From NCBI GenBank assembly GCA_038501785.1, contig JBAMJR010000189.1:2901001-2965000 (forward strand): a stretch of DNA of 64,000 bases. The letters run 5' to 3'. The stretch's first letter is position 1, and every line of letters starts with the position of its first letter. The position numbers were made by a program, and so were the translations under genes. Positions 1 to 11,740 of the stretch are shown piece by piece. The stretch comes from Myoxocephalus aenaeus. Its lineage: Eukaryota > Chordata > Actinopteri > Perciformes > Cottidae. The notes beneath the pieces are model-generated. The model was given only the letters and a program-made list of their open reading frames with translations, made no database searches and was not told the origin of the DNA.

Positions 1-577
1 CCTTTAGATAATATGTGTGAGGATCTTTCCAAACTATTTGATCTGTTGTAGGGAATATTGTGGTATGTTTGTTTGTGTAAATGTAGTCTAACTTGTCATT
101 TAGCGATCTTGTAGTTGGATATCTATGCAAAAAAAATTAAAAAGGAGGAACTCTTAAGGAGAGTTATTTTTGGTGAGGTTCTAGGTTGGACATTTTAGTT
201 TCTGGCTAGAAACTTGAGGCGGATCATCAGGGATTAATAACACATTTACAAAAAACAGTAATCAAATGGTAAGTGTATGTTAAGTACATGGGATGTAATG
301 TTTTGTACTATGGCATTGCATTTCACAGGTCTTGGTATTGACTACTACATGTCTGGTATTGTGTCATCTCTATTTATAGAGCCTTCTAGCAACAGAGGCC
401 TTAACATTTACAGAAAGCACAGCATGATACACCTTCAGCTTTGGTTAATAAGGTTCATCATCAGTTTCAGTTATTACTCCTAATAACTTACCTGGTACGA
501 TATGAAGTATGACTACTGTCCCTGCTTGTAATTTATTTCGAACTAAACTGATACCACAGATCTGAGAGCAAACTCCC
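1..577. other. Intron sequence, no gene seen
   Basis: AT-rich sequence with no convincing exon on either strand. By position it lies in the last intron of the minus-strand bola2 gene. The expected third bola2 exon is not here, so it must lie left of the window. Confidence 0.5.
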
Positions 578-1240
578 AACATGCACTATGTTGTGTAGTA
601 TTACAACATGTACTATGTTGTGTAGTATTACAGCATGCACTATGTTGTGTAGTATTACAACATGTACTATGTTGTGTAGTATTACAACATGTACTATGTT
701 GTGTAGTATTACAGCATGCACTATGTTGTGTAGTATTACAACATGTACTATGTTGTGTAGTATTACAACATGCACTATGTTGTGTAGTATTACAACATGT
801 ACTATGTTGTGTAGTATTACAGCATGCACTATGTTGTGTAGTATTACAACATGTACTATGTTGTGTAGTATTACAACATGTACTATGTTGTGTAGTATTA
901 CAGCATGCACTATGTTGTGTAGTATTACAACATGCACTATGTTGTGTAGTATTACAACATGTACTATGTTGTGTAGTATTACAGCATGCACTATGTTGTG
1001 TAGTATTACAACATGTACTATGTTGTGTAGTATTACAACATGCACTATGTTGTGTAGTATTACAGCATGCACTATGTTGTGTAGTATTACAGCATGCACT
1101 ATGTTGTGTAGTATTACAGCATGCACTATGTTGTGTAGTATTAAAACATGCACTATGTTGTGTAGTATTACAACATGTACTATGTTGTGTAGTATTACAG
1201 CATGCACTATGTTGTGTAGTATTACAACATGTACCATGTT
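578..1240. repeat. 27-bp minisatellite, about 24.5 copies
   Basis: A 27-bp unit (core ACTATGTTGTGTAGTATTAC) is repeated head to tail about 24.5 times. Units differ mainly by T/C and A/G swaps at two or three fixed sites. As 27 is a multiple of three, it gives long meaningless open frames on both strands (a nine-residue repeat). It lies in bola2 intron 2 and stops about 16 bases from the exon 2 splice donor. Confidence 0.97.
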
Positions 1241-1256
1241 ACTATGTGTGTAATAC

Positions 1257-1846
1257 CTGTGTCTCTGTAACAGCTGCTTGCCTTCAAACTGGGTCGACAC
1301 CACCAGGACTTTGTAGCTAGCAGCACATCTGTTGGGTGACGTATCCTCCACATCCTGCAGGAGACAAGATGAAAGTATGTGATGAGGTGATCTGTTCTGC
1401 TGCCTATTTCTAGTCGAAGGGAGTCATTTGGGATTTGTTTTTGTAAATAACATCCAGGGCTGCATCATTCAGTAATGTTAGTAACACAAAGGGAGAGCAG
1501 TTTCCGGGTTGACATGGTTTTACATTTGCTTAAAGCTAATGTTGCACCTTGTTTTTATTAGCCGAGAGGCTGCTCAGCACCACGTATCGCACATGTTCAC
1601 CAAACTAATTAAATTTAGTGGCGCTTCATTTGTTGGCCTAATATTACAGCAACTGAGAATTGCGTGACATTCATTTCACATAAAATATCAGTTTGAAGTG
1701 AGTTTCTGCTCAATGCAGCACGCACGTGCATTAACGTTGAGATAGAACATGTAAGTTAACACAAATAATAAGCATAAACCTACCACGTGTACAGCCGCCA
1801 GCTCCTTAATAAGTTTATCCCGGATGTGATCCGATGTAATAGCCAT
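1257..1846 (-). CDS. bola2: BolA-like protein 2, exons 1-2 (3' partial)
   Basis: BolA2 is a small cytosolic/nuclear protein that, in known family members, binds monothiol glutaredoxin 3 and shares a [2Fe-2S] cluster in iron handling. Exon 1 is 1784-1846: ATG, then MAITSDHIRDKLIKELAAVHV, then donor GTAGGT. Exon 2 is 1257-1354: acceptor CTGCAG, then residues including DVEDTSPNRC, KVLVVSTQFEGK and LLQRH, then donor GTATTA. The 161 coding bases end in the middle of a codon. The BolA helix-turn, the FEGK segment and the invariant LLQRH are visible. The last exon (about 30 residues in vertebrate BOLA2) is missing from the window. The gene is head to head with slx1. Identity is strong from motif order; which BOLA2 paralogue it is cannot be told. 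Confidence 0.88.
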
Positions 1847-2658
1847 GTCTGCGTTAACAAAACATATTACTGGTTAGTACATCTGTAGCATTGGAGCTAA
1901 ATCTGTATAGATTTCTAGTCAGAGACACGTAGACTGTAGACAAACTGACACCGGAATTACTGTAGTGTTGTTCAAGTTTAAAATGTCTATATCACAGTTC
2001 ATATATCCACAGTGTCGTTTTAATTTAGAAGTTTATCATTACCAAAGGTTGTGTATTATACGGCGTTGTAGCTATTTTCAGTAACCGTGCGTGAAGGGGT
2101 GGGCATCGGTGGCCGCGTCACTGACCGAAGATTGACCAATCAGCCGCTGTCTGTACACGTTATGGGCGGGATGATGTTTTTTAAAGGAGCGAATCACAAT
2201 ATTAGGGTTCCTTGCAGAAAGACAAACTAAATGTTAATAGTAATTCATATAAACGAAAAGATAAATTTTAAATTGACATTTAGAGTCTGACATTTAGCAC
2301 TATTGATTAGTCGTTATACATGATGTGAGCGTTTTATTTGCCTTTCCTTTTCAAACATATTTGATCAGGCAAAATCGAAGGCTACTAAGATATACAGTGT
2401 TTACATGCTAACTCATTTCATTTGTTGAAACTCAGCTCTGGGTAATTTAAATTATGCGCGAACATGTGTTGAAGCATATGCATTCGGTACAATGTTTGTA
2501 ACTTAATAGGCCAATATTTTATATCTTTCTTGTTTTTGTTCATGGTTTTACTAGCTGAAGATGTACATTAGTCAGCTAACGTTATGCTAACGTTACTTAG
2601 CTAATTCCATGGAGGTTCTATCTATCGTTAAAGCAGGAGCTGCTTAATTCCTTTCGCA
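1847..2658. promoter_or_regulatory. Shared head-to-head promoter region of bola2 and slx1
   Basis: The two start codons face away from each other across 812 bp. A CCAAT box (ATTGACCAATCAG, 2131-2143) lies about 290 bp from the bola2 start in a locally GC-richer stretch. No TATA box is clear for either gene. The rest is AT-rich 5' UTR or spacer. Bidirectional use is inferred from the arrangement, not shown. Confidence 0.5.
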
Positions 2659-4516
2659 ATGGTCGTCGAGGTAGAACGCTTCTTTGGTGTGTACATGTTG
2701 TACTGCATCAATCCTAAATTCAAAGGCCGGATTTACATCGGCTTCACGGTGAACCCGGAGCGTAGGATCGGACAGCACAACGCCGGACGGCACCGAGGGG
2801 GAGCCAAGAGGACCAGTGGAAGAGGACCGTGGTGAGCCTCATGGGGCTGCTGTGGTCCACGATCAGCAGCAGTGTGTGATCACAGCATCAGTCCTATTCT
2901 GCTTCTGTTCCTTGTCTTTTCAGGGAGATGGTCCTCATCATTCATGGCTTTCCCTCGGATATTGCTGCCCTTCGTGTAAGTATGTTTTTTGATTGTGACT
3001 GGACACTATTTTGTGAACATGAAATCTATCTGACTCTATTCCTTTGACAACACGGAACGCAAATAGTATTCACCTGTTTGTTTGTCACGGTGTGAAAGTA
3101 AACAGCGTTTCTACTTCAGATGCTTACAGAATCAATATTCAGACATGGTAGACAGTTACTGTAATGTGTATTTACAGTCAAAACAAAACTTCCCAACGAT
3201 TCATTGGTTGTTGAATGAAAAAAACCGTTATGAGCTTATGGTTTCCTTATGTTCTCAGGCAGAAATATATAATCAACAAACATCACATGAATCACTTCAC
3301 TTCACTGTCTTCTGTCTTAGATTCTGCAGACATTGATGAAACGACATTCATAGTTTAGTTTAGAAAAAATTAGAGCAACGGTTTTATTTGGTAATTCCAC
3401 AGTACATCTCGACAGGGTATCTTGTTGCTTTCCAGACTTAAACTCACCTGGAAATCTTAGGCTGCTAAATAAAGAGAATAAATGAATCTATCAAATGATT
3501 AATCCCAAGCAGATTTATTAGTGCAAACTATGTCCGTTGAACATTCAATTCCTGGAGACCTTTTTCTCACTCTGCTCATTTACCATATAATGTTAATTTG
3601 TTAGAAGAAACACAATTGAATCCATTATTTAGATTTTGGATTTGATTAAAAAGACCTGCTTTCCTCTATGATATCATCTATAAATAAAACAAGCATCATT
3701 ATATTTGTCAGTTTGAGTGGGCGTGGCAGCACCCTCACTCCTCCAGGCGCCTCTCCCACGTCCCCCGGCGCTCCAGGAAAGAGTCGAGTCTGCAGTTCCA
3801 CTGGCGCGTCGTCTCCAACATGCTGCGGGCGGCACCCTGGAACAGATTGCCTCTCACGGCACGCTGGCTCAAGCAGGAGTACAGGATGGACTTTGAGCCC
3901 AGCCTGCAGCCTCCGCTGCACGTCCCCATCGCCTTTGGGAGTGTGAGAGTTAAGAAGAAGCTGCAGTCTGCAGGAGAGGAGGAGGAGGAGGAGGAAGAGG
4001 AGACATCCAGGTGTTTTCTCTGCAAAGAGCTAGTCAAGGTAGAGTCTTTTGATTGTGTTATTACAAATAACCTTTATTTCAATACAATCACTTATTTTCA
4101 GGCAGCATGGTGAGCATGGTGAACATCCTTTTACAGGTGTCAGAAAAGCTGAGCTGTTTCCAGCCGTCCTGTGGAATGAGCGGTCATGTGATCTGCCTCG
4201 CGAAACATTTCCTGAAGTCGGAGCCGTCCCACCTCGTGCCCGTGGAGGGTGAATGTCCGGCCTGTCGTCGCTCTGTGCTGTGGGGGAGTCTCATCCGCCA
4301 CAAACACTGCTGCTCCGGAGACCTGGAGGAGATCACACCGTCTGTGTCCCAGGTTGTAGACGATATACACGTATGTCTGTTTAATAAGTAGATTGGATAT
4401 TGGAATGTGTCTCTACCTGGATAGATAGAAGTATGACCAGTGAATGTAGGTTCTGCTTTACTAATTGGTCCTCTGATCTCCCACAGAGCCACTGGGCAGA
4501 TGAGCTGCAAGTATGA
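2659..4516 (+). CDS. slx1b: Structure-specific endonuclease subunit SLX1 (GIY-YIG + RING)
   Basis: SLX1 is the catalytic subunit that, with SLX4, cuts branched DNA such as Holliday junctions and flaps in the nucleus. Five exons: 2659-2831, 2924-2975, 3712-4038, 4137-4370, 4487-4516, all with GT/AG borders. Together they give 271 residues, close to human SLX1 (275). The GIY-YIG nuclease is at the N-terminus: GVY at 10-12, YIG at 26-28, arginines 35-36 in PERRIGQHN, and the likely catalytic Glu in FEWAWQHP (about residue 77). The C-terminal zinc-binding RING starts at CFLC and continues through CFQPSC, HVIC and CPAC, followed by a tryptophan motif (LLWG-like, here VLWGS). An acidic run EEEEEEEEE separates the domains. 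The start ATG begins the conserved RFFGVY block. Head to head with bola2, as in human 16p11.2. Confidence 0.95.
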
Positions 4517-4665
4517 GTGGAGCCTGAAACCTTTGATGCGTTGTTAAATAACCTGCAGTGGAATGGATGTGCCTTTCTGTTCACAAAGTATCATGTTGTT
4601 TAAAATATTCCATGTTTAAAACATTCCATGTCTGTGGGAAAAACCTGTGTAATGTGTGTGTTACA

Positions 4666-4671
4666 AATAAA
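4666..4671 (+). terminator. Poly(A) signal of slx1
   Basis: AATAAA lies 150 bp after the slx1 stop codon, a usual distance for a short 3' UTR, and GT-rich sequence precedes it. Nothing else downstream competes before the AT-rich spacer. Confidence 0.65.
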
Positions 4672-5686
4672 GCGAGGTTATTCTATAGAGTGCATCAAGC
4701 ATCATTTTCTGTCATTTAACATACTATAGTATGACTTTTTATTACTTTTATCAGTATGTTATATTATGGCTTACTTTCATCTTATTATTTTGACTTATCT
4801 CGAATTACTATACCATATCTTTTTTATGCATCCATCCATTATCAGCCGCTGATAATTGGTCCATAAAAAAGATCCATCCATTATCAGCAGCTGATCCATG
4901 GATGGATCTTTTTTATGACTTTTAAAAACCATAAAGTTTTTTTTAACATTTTAGACAATTACTTTTTTCGAGTACAGTATTTTTTTAATGATTTATTCGA
5001 CTATAACATTTTAATGACTTTTTTGACATACCTTACTATGTCTTTTTAAGGACTTTATACTACATACTATACTGACATTTAAAAAAAAAATCTGACTTTT
5101 TAAATATAATATACTATAACTTTTTCTGACGTGAAAATCTCCAACCTGCCTCTGAGACACAGTCCAGTTAAACTAAAAAGGTGCCAGTGGAGCAGGATAT
5201 AGATATAGGTTTATCTTATCTGTGACTCTTCTTTACGGTCCAGCATGTTGGCACCACACACTCGGCAAAAAAAAACTGGCAACATTTTTAATACGGCTTT
5301 TATTTTCCATAAATGTTACATCAGTAAAGCATTATATAGGTAGTGATCATCATAAAGTAATTCATAATCTGAACAATTTTTTTCTTCAGAAAAGCATTAA
5401 TGTGTATAAATTTGTGATTTTATTTATGCTGGAAGTGTTAAATTCATTGTTGCACCAACTCCCTGCTAAATGCTCCACTGTGTTCACCACATAGGCTCAA
5501 ACTGTGTCTGTCTTCTGTGGGCTGCTGGACAGGTGGGTAGGTGTGTGACCACAACAACCTCTTTCACATTACACATAGTCATTTGATCCATTGTTAATAA
5601 ACAAACATTGATTAGAGCAGCTTTAAATTTGTGTAGCGTTTGTAAGTAGCGGAAAAAGGTCTTCTGTGCTTCTCCACTTTGTCTCC
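4672..5686. other. AT-rich spacer between slx1 and the MS4A gene
   Basis: It holds short TATA/TACTATA-rich runs, a 19-bp-arm hairpin (4862-4917) and the presumed 3' UTR of the minus-strand MS4A gene. Two minus-strand AATAAA candidates lie at 5419-5424 and 5299-5304. No exon was recognised. Confidence 0.5.
4862..4917. repeat. Perfect 19-bp inverted repeat
   Basis: Arms 4862-4880 (CATAAAAAAGATCCATCCA) and 4899-4917 are exact reverse complements with an 18-base spacer that is itself partly palindromic (TCAGCAGCTGA). A degraded partial copy of the spacer lies just upstream at about 4830-4855. It may be a short miniature element or a local inversion; no target duplication was found. Confidence 0.8.
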
Positions 5687-8600
5687 TCACTGCTGGACAG
5701 GGGCCGCATGCACAGTGATCACCGGCTGAGAGTGACAGAAAACAGGAAAAAGAAGAAATGTAAGCCATGGAATGTTGATTCAAAGTTACTCAAACTTATT
5801 GGACTGCATCTTTCATTTCCTCGTGTGGTTGGATATATTTAGCCATTAATAGTAAAGCCTGTTATCCAGCAGAGCCCCATGATAGAACCAGATGTGGATA
5901 CAGGAAATCTTTGCAGCTGTATTGCTACAGCTACGGCAGCATTTACTCACCATTTTGGGAGCTGGCGAGCAGCAGTTGACCACCTTGCAGCAGTAGACGG
6001 CCAGAGTGATGGAGATGGCCAACAGAGCAGCCTGAATGACGACAACCTCAGCAAAAAAATGGGAATGGGCGCTCTGGAATAGGGATATGATTTGCAGAAA
6101 TGATGCGTGGTCAGAATAAAGAAAGACAAAAAGAAAATAATGAAAAGCGTGAACATGTTAAGGTTGCACAAAGCGAGCGGCAGCTGAACATGGACACAAA
6201 AATATACGTTTTAATGATACAATTACACTGATATTTTAAGTGCTTCTATCACTTACACTCAGAGGTGTCAAAAGTATTCACATTCATTACTCAAGTAGAA
6301 GTATAGAGATACTAGGGTTTAAAAATACTTCTGTAAAAGTTGAAGTATCAACTCAAGCTTTTTACTTCAGTAAAAGTGTAAAAGTACTGGTTTCAAAACT
6401 ACTTAAAAGTATAAAAGTAAAAGTCATGTAAGGGGACACCGACACAAACACTTAAAGCTGTGGTTCTCAAACTTTTTCTGTAAATAACATAATTTTGTGA
6501 CTCATCTGTGCTTTTATAAGTAACAGAATAAAGACAATTGCAATCACTTTCAAGTAAATCAGATTGCTCCATCAGACAATGTTTTGTGTAAGTTATCTGT
6601 GCAAAAAATAACTAATATTTAGTTACTACTAAATAGCTCATTGTGGAAAACAATAAGCTTTTAATTTTTTTTGCCAAACAAAACAGAATGAGTGCAGATA
6701 TGTGAGCATCAGGTTGTATCAGTATTAGTGGAGCAGTGAGCTGCTTTCCTCTACACATATTTTATAAACGGGGTTGTAGATTTGATACGGCCTCTCTCAA
6801 TTCATGCTCAATATTGAGCTTAGATCTGTCTTTTTATTTTGAGAAACGCAACAGTAGGAAAAGACGAGCTCACGGAGACTTCTGGCAAAACGCCAAAAAA
6901 AAATCGCGTCGAGTCGCGCATGGGCAAGCGTAACCTGTTAACGGCGTACCGTAACCATGTACCCGAAAGTACAGGCATTTCTCCATGTATTTATTAATGA
7001 CTGAGTTTTATATCCGTGTACTTTGTACTTCTGTAATATGTGAAGCCAGCAGCTCATTGTTGGTAGAAGACACGAGTACTTTGTCTCTTTCACCTGGAGC
7101 AGGAGAGCTGCTCCACGTGAAACAGAGCTGCTCCGGTGCGAGGAGCAACTCCGGTTGCTCCTCGCATGAGAGCTGCTGTTGCCATCTTCACCCTCTATCC
7201 GCTGGTGTGTGTGCTCAGTGCTCACCTGTGTGCGCGCGCACGTATCTGTGCGCAACGGGGCGGAGAGGGTTTTTTTGTGTGTGTTTTTGAACGATGACAA
7301 GCCGGAATGAAAACAAACCAAAATGAAACAGTAACGAGGCTATTTTTAAAATGTAGGGAGTAGAAAGTACAGATATTTGCGTGAAAATGTAAGGAGTAGA
7401 AGTAAAAAGTCGTCTGAAAAATAAATACTCCAGTAAAGTATAGATACCCAAAATGTCTACTTAAGTAAAGTAACGAAGTATTTGTACTTCGTTACTTGAC
7501 ACCACTGCTTACACTTTAACTGACACGTTATCTGCTTTCTGATGTGAAGGGACATTTTAACTGTTACTTTTTAATTGCTTTAATCTCGTCATCTTCAACT
7601 CACACTTCAACTGCTTTTATCTCTCTGGACTCAAATACTGGACTTAAATAAAGGTGCAACTGCTGTCAGTGATCACATCATCAACTGATAATTCAAAATA
7701 CAGAACGTTTTTGTCACAATTTGGATCATATTTTCCTAGTTTTGGCCGCAATTTCTGTCAGTCATATTTAGAATACAATTGTTAGAATAGTAAACTAAAA
7801 ACTTGAATATCACAAATGTTTGAACAAGAAAATGAACACAACATTGTCAAAATGATAACAGAGTTAGCAACAGATATTTATATCTGTTGCTAACTCTCTT
7901 TATGCGCTAGATTTGAAAAAGGTAATGAAATCCAACTCTGAAACAAGAAATAATTCTTCTCATAACAAACAGTTATAGCTCACCTCAATGTTATGGCAGG
8001 TGTCTTCTAAATAAGTGGCGTTGGAGTCATAGTAATAATTCCAGCAGGGGTAGGGCGAAAAATCCATTTTAACTAGACAACAGATCAAGTTGAAGATGGA
8101 GGCGCCACAGGCCACAATCTGCATCCCTAAACAGGCCTTCAGCTGAAAAACAGAAGACGTATTCTTTCTACGACATTTACAGACTGGATAACATAGGAGA
8201 CAAAGGACTTGACATTTAAATCCTGAAACTTAAGTTTTTGCAAAGGCAAATCATGTTCAATTTACTCGTTGTACGATGTATGACGATGTCATATTTAAAC
8301 ACTCATGTCACATGTGACTCATGTCACATGTCATTTAAACGCTCATGTCACTTAACATACACTTTAACTTAAACACACATGTCACTTTACCATACACTTA
8401 CATTAACGTTATCTGTTTGTCTGAACACTTTATCTTATACTTAATTTAATACCCATTGCACTGTTGTTGTCGTTGATTGTTGTTTGTCTCGTCTTCCGCC
8501 TAGAAAAATTCCTCGTTTGTGTAAACATTCCTGGCAAATTAACTGTTTCTGATTCTGATTCTGATGTAAATTGTGTAATAAATGTTATGAAGCGTCACAG

Positions 8601-10762
8601 CTGGTTTAACCGGCTTCACTCTCATCTGCGGTGTCTCAAGTCGTTGCTTCTCTGTTTCTTCACTAAATAGTTCTGTCTGTCGCTTCCAGTGAAACGAGCA
8701 ACGCGGCTGAATCTGGACAAGTCAGCCGGGGTCAGTGGACTTGTGTAACAACCGGCTCAACTTTACCCAGTGACTCATCTGACTTCTCCGAGAGGAAGTG
8801 ACTGAAGTGGCTTCTTTTTTGTCACAGGGAAAGTCCAATAGTACAAAATGGTCTTCATTTCTCATGACAAGACATGTAATCAACCCGTTCTCACACCGTT
8901 GGCGTGGTCGGTGCCCCGTGGCGTCTGATACCGATGTATCGAGGCCCGCCTTAGCGTCTATATACCCATCATTTGATGCTCAGAACAACTGATGTAGTGT
9001 AGAGAGCAAGAAAGCCTGCAGGGTTGGACGGGTGAAACAAACACAGGATGTGAAACAAGTCAATTTTGACTTACTTTACAGTAGTTTTCTTTAACAACTT
9101 AGGCTAACTCACGCCAGTGACATAACAAACCAACTCATTTTACTTTACAAACATACTTATTTTAACCCAAGCCATGATCTTTTCCTAAACCTAACCAAGT
9201 AGTTTTATTGCATAAGCAAACCTAAAAATTAAATAAACCCATATTGAAAGTTTATGTTGAAAAGCCACTATGCATAATGAGTGAAAACTGACTAAAAAGT
9301 GACACTAGATTGGTATCTAATGCATCATAGTTTGAGGCGTGGGACCACTGTCGGGTATTTGAGGAGTTGGAAGTGAGGATGAGAAATACTCTGGTCGTTT
9401 CTGAAGGCAGTAGGCCCAGATCCGTATGTGCTAGTGTTTTCATACTGTACATCATGCTGGTGTCTCCTCTCCAGCCGGGTAACTCACCGTTGGCAGATGG
9501 AGGTTCCCTGCTGCCACAGCCAAACTCCCAGCTATGGTCAGCTGTAAAGAGAACAAACATCACACAAACCAAACATTTCAGCGTCCTGCCAGAGTTCCAC
9601 CAGTTGACAGCACAGTCACTAGGATGAAAAAAAATGGCCTGACTACAGCTAGAAAAGCAAGTGGACATATATATATTTGTTTGATTAACTCTTTGTGTAT
9701 ACAATAAAATAATAGCAGTGAAGTTCCATGTGAACCTTACATAAATGCTACAATGTCATCAGGGTTCTTGAGCTTGAGTTTGGACATGACAACTTTACAA
9801 TTGAGAGCCTGCAGAGTGAAGTTTGAAAGATGTAGGTTTTTTTCCATCCAGATATTAAGAAACGTTGCCAATGGTTGCATTATGGGAATTGTAATTTTAT
9901 TTTGTATTTGATCCATACGAGACTAAAAGTCAGCTTCTGATTTTGATCCTTCTATTTTGAGTCTCTAACAAGTCCCCTGACTTCATGGAAGTACAATACT
10001 GAATTGTCATCACCTGTTGATCATCGTTTAATATGTGAGTGAACCACGTGCTTACCAGCAGAGAGGAAATGAAGAACGGGACGTCAGTCCGCTCCAGACT
10101 CAGGCCTTTGGACAGAAACACAGCCACACAGGTGATCTGAAACACACTCATGCCAATCTGAGTGATCTGGGGACAGCAGAGAGGACACTTTAGATGGATG
10201 GATGGATGTTTACTTTATTCATCCCCAAGGGGAAATTAGTTTGTCACAGTAGCAAGCAAGTTACATAGAAGACATAACATATCAGGAATGAAAAATACTC
10301 AATATATACAACAAAACAGCAAAGCGTATTCATTTAGGAAATTAAACAATAAAGAAAGTGCAAAAATGCAAAGTATGTGCAGTGTATATGAAGTGTATAT
10401 AAGTATATACAGTGATATAGAAGTATGTACAGTGACTAACAAACAACAAAAGCGGTGCTAGGGCTATTGATGTTGATGTTGAGTCAACTGAAGGAGGATC
10501 TGGCCAGAGGTGACTTATTATAAAGTATTATAGCATGTTTATATTGAGGTCACAGAGGTCATGCACAGTTGTGAAGAGACACACAGACGGACACACACTG
10601 TACCCCCAGAGCTTTGGGCTCAGCCTCCAGGTACTTCTCCTTCCGGTGGACGTTCCTCTGGAAGCTGACTGCGACCAGCGGGCTCTGAGCTGGACCGATG
10701 CCTTCCTCCACAAACGCTGCTCCATCTGCAACGAGCAACTCTCTCTTACTCACGTCCCACAT
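5687..10762 (-). CDS. MS4A-like four-transmembrane protein (MS4A17-type)
   Basis: MS4A proteins are plasma- or endomembrane tetraspans that oligomerise and modulate signalling or calcium entry; the role of the fish MS4A17 group is not established. Six exons, all phase 0: 10604-10762, 10056-10166, 9488-9541, 7984-8142, 5951-6073, 5687-5725, giving 214 residues. Family marks: EPKALG before TM1 (MS4A signature EPKVLG), TM1 in exon 2, TM2 across exons 2/3 with AGSLAVAA (family GSLSVAA), TM3 starting KACLGMQIVACG, a cysteine-bearing outer loop with an NAT glycosylation site, TM4 EVVVIQAALLAISITLAV then YCCKVVNCC, and a tail ending PVITVHAAPVQQ. The start is uncertain: I chose the Met of MWDVSKRE, with another Met two codons upstream; an upstream non-coding exon is possible. 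No paralogue number assigned. Confidence 0.85.
6252..7515. mobile_element. Non-autonomous hAT element with 8-bp target duplication
   Basis: The element itself is 6260-7507 (1,248 bp), flanked by the exact 8-bp duplication CTTACACT at 6252-6259 and 7508-7515. Its ends are imperfect inverted repeats (CAGAGGTGTCAA and, reversed, CAGTGGTGTCAA) followed by AAGTA-rich subterminal sequence typical of fish hAT elements. It has no transposase frame. An internal perfect 13-bp-arm hairpin lies at 7137-7166. It sits in the intron between MS4A exons 4 and 5. Confidence 0.93.
7860..7897. repeat. Perfect 17-bp-arm palindrome
   Basis: AGAGTTAGCAACAGATA and its exact reverse complement are separated by 4 bases. 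It lies in the MS4A intron, about 90 bp beyond the splice donor of exon 4. Function unknown; most likely a miniature element core. Confidence 0.8.
8300..8570 (+). repeat. LINE (L2-type) 3' UTR fragment
   Basis: ACTTTAACATACAC / GTTATCTGTTTGTCTGAACACTT / CTTAATTTAATA phrases match, in the same order, the 3' tail of the LINE copy at 28.9-29.1 kb, and a (GATTCT)n tail ends it. It is a 5'-truncated retroposed piece in the MS4A intron. Confidence 0.6.
8860..9330. repeat. Probable degraded dispersed repeat
   Basis: The stretch with CCTAAACCTAACCAAGTAGTTTT resembles phrases found in many fish dispersed repeats; a related phrase occurs at 42.08-42.13 kb. No ends or target duplication could be set, so the limits are approximate. 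Confidence 0.3.
10190..10530 (-). repeat. LINE 3' end with (GGAT)n tail
   Basis: Read on the minus strand, this ends CCCTTGGGGATGAATAAAGTAAACA followed by TCCATCCATCCAT. This is the usual 3' terminus of fish non-LTR retrotransposons that end in AATAAAGTA plus a short tandem repeat. Upstream are CACTGTACATACTT-type repeats. It lies in the first intron of the MS4A gene. Confidence 0.6.
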
Positions 10763-11510
10763 AAACATATACACATATGAACATATAAACATATAAACTG
10801 ACCTGCAGAGACGCACGCGCGTCGTGCTGCAGACGCGCGTGCGGCGGAAATCAGCTTCATTAGCTCAAGCAGAAAACAACATCTGGATTTCATCACTCTG
10901 CACAAACTATAGATCTCCATGTCCTTCTTTCCTCACTTTCGACTTAAAAAAGGCTGATTTTTGTATTAACAAAGCATGTTTTTACCTGCCATGGTCACCA
11001 GATCCAAGATTACTTCCCGTTTTACAAGTTTTTTAGCGCTCCGAGACTGCTGATCGGATGTTTTGCAATAACTCTGTGGATTTGGATGTTCGAGTCCCGC
11101 CCTTAGATGTAGCCTACAGGTCCCGCCCCGCGTCTGCCTGTCTGTCTGTCTGCCATGACAACGTGACTCCAACTGCACGTCTTTCTTAAGAAACAGCTGT
11201 TTAAAACGGGGCTCCTGATTGGCTGAGTGGTGGCCAATTAAACTTCGGTCCCATGTCTCCAAAAAAGTGCCAATCAAACAGCTGTTTGGAAGCCCTGACC
11301 GCAGTGAGAAAAACATTTATTGAGATTACAAACTAGGTGGGAAAACGTTTTGCCAGGTAAAATAGAAATGTACCTGGACCATTTCAGTTTAGTTTGTTAA
11401 CGTACTTTGTGAAAACAACATTGTTCTAAATAGGATTCATGTTTTCTTGCAAGTGAGTTTTATTTTCTCCATGCGATCTAAACACAAGGTGCATATATGT
11501 GCATGTTATG

Positions 11511-11512
<2 letters not shown>

Positions 11513-11569
<57 letters not shown>

Positions 11570-11608
11570 ATTATTTATCTTTTTTTTGCATAACATGCAA
11601 ATATACAG

Positions 11609-11650
<42 letters not shown>
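11513..11650. repeat. Two (TA)n microsatellites
   Basis: Runs of TA at 11513-11566 and about 11611-11650 are separated by 40-odd bases. Open frames through them encode only Tyr/Ile alternations and are not genes. Confidence 0.95.
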
Positions 11651-11654
<4 letters not shown>

Positions 11655-11694
11655 CATACACACACGTAGAGATTATAAAACTAACCTGAGGCTA

Positions 11695-11740
11695 ATTTGT
11701 GATTTGGGCTATACAAATAAATTAAATGATATATACTGTA
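11695..11740 (+). repeat. LINE 3' tail fragment
   Basis: CTAATTTGTGATTTGGGCTATACAAATAAATT matches the end of the retroposon tail seen complete at 51.2-51.8 kb. Very short 5'-truncated copy. Confidence 0.6.

Noticed and set aside
578..1240. CRISPR-like array
   Set aside because: Units are contiguous 27-bp copies with no unique spacers, in a vertebrate intron.
533..1351. Long open frames on both strands with nine-residue repeats
   Set aside because: They are produced by the 27-bp minisatellite; only the first 30-odd residues of the minus frame are real (bola2 exon 2), and the rest is read-through into the intron.
3082..3336. Plus-strand frame of 84 residues between slx1 exons 2 and 3
   Set aside because: It lies in a clear intron; the flanking exons join in phase 0 and match SLX1 without it.
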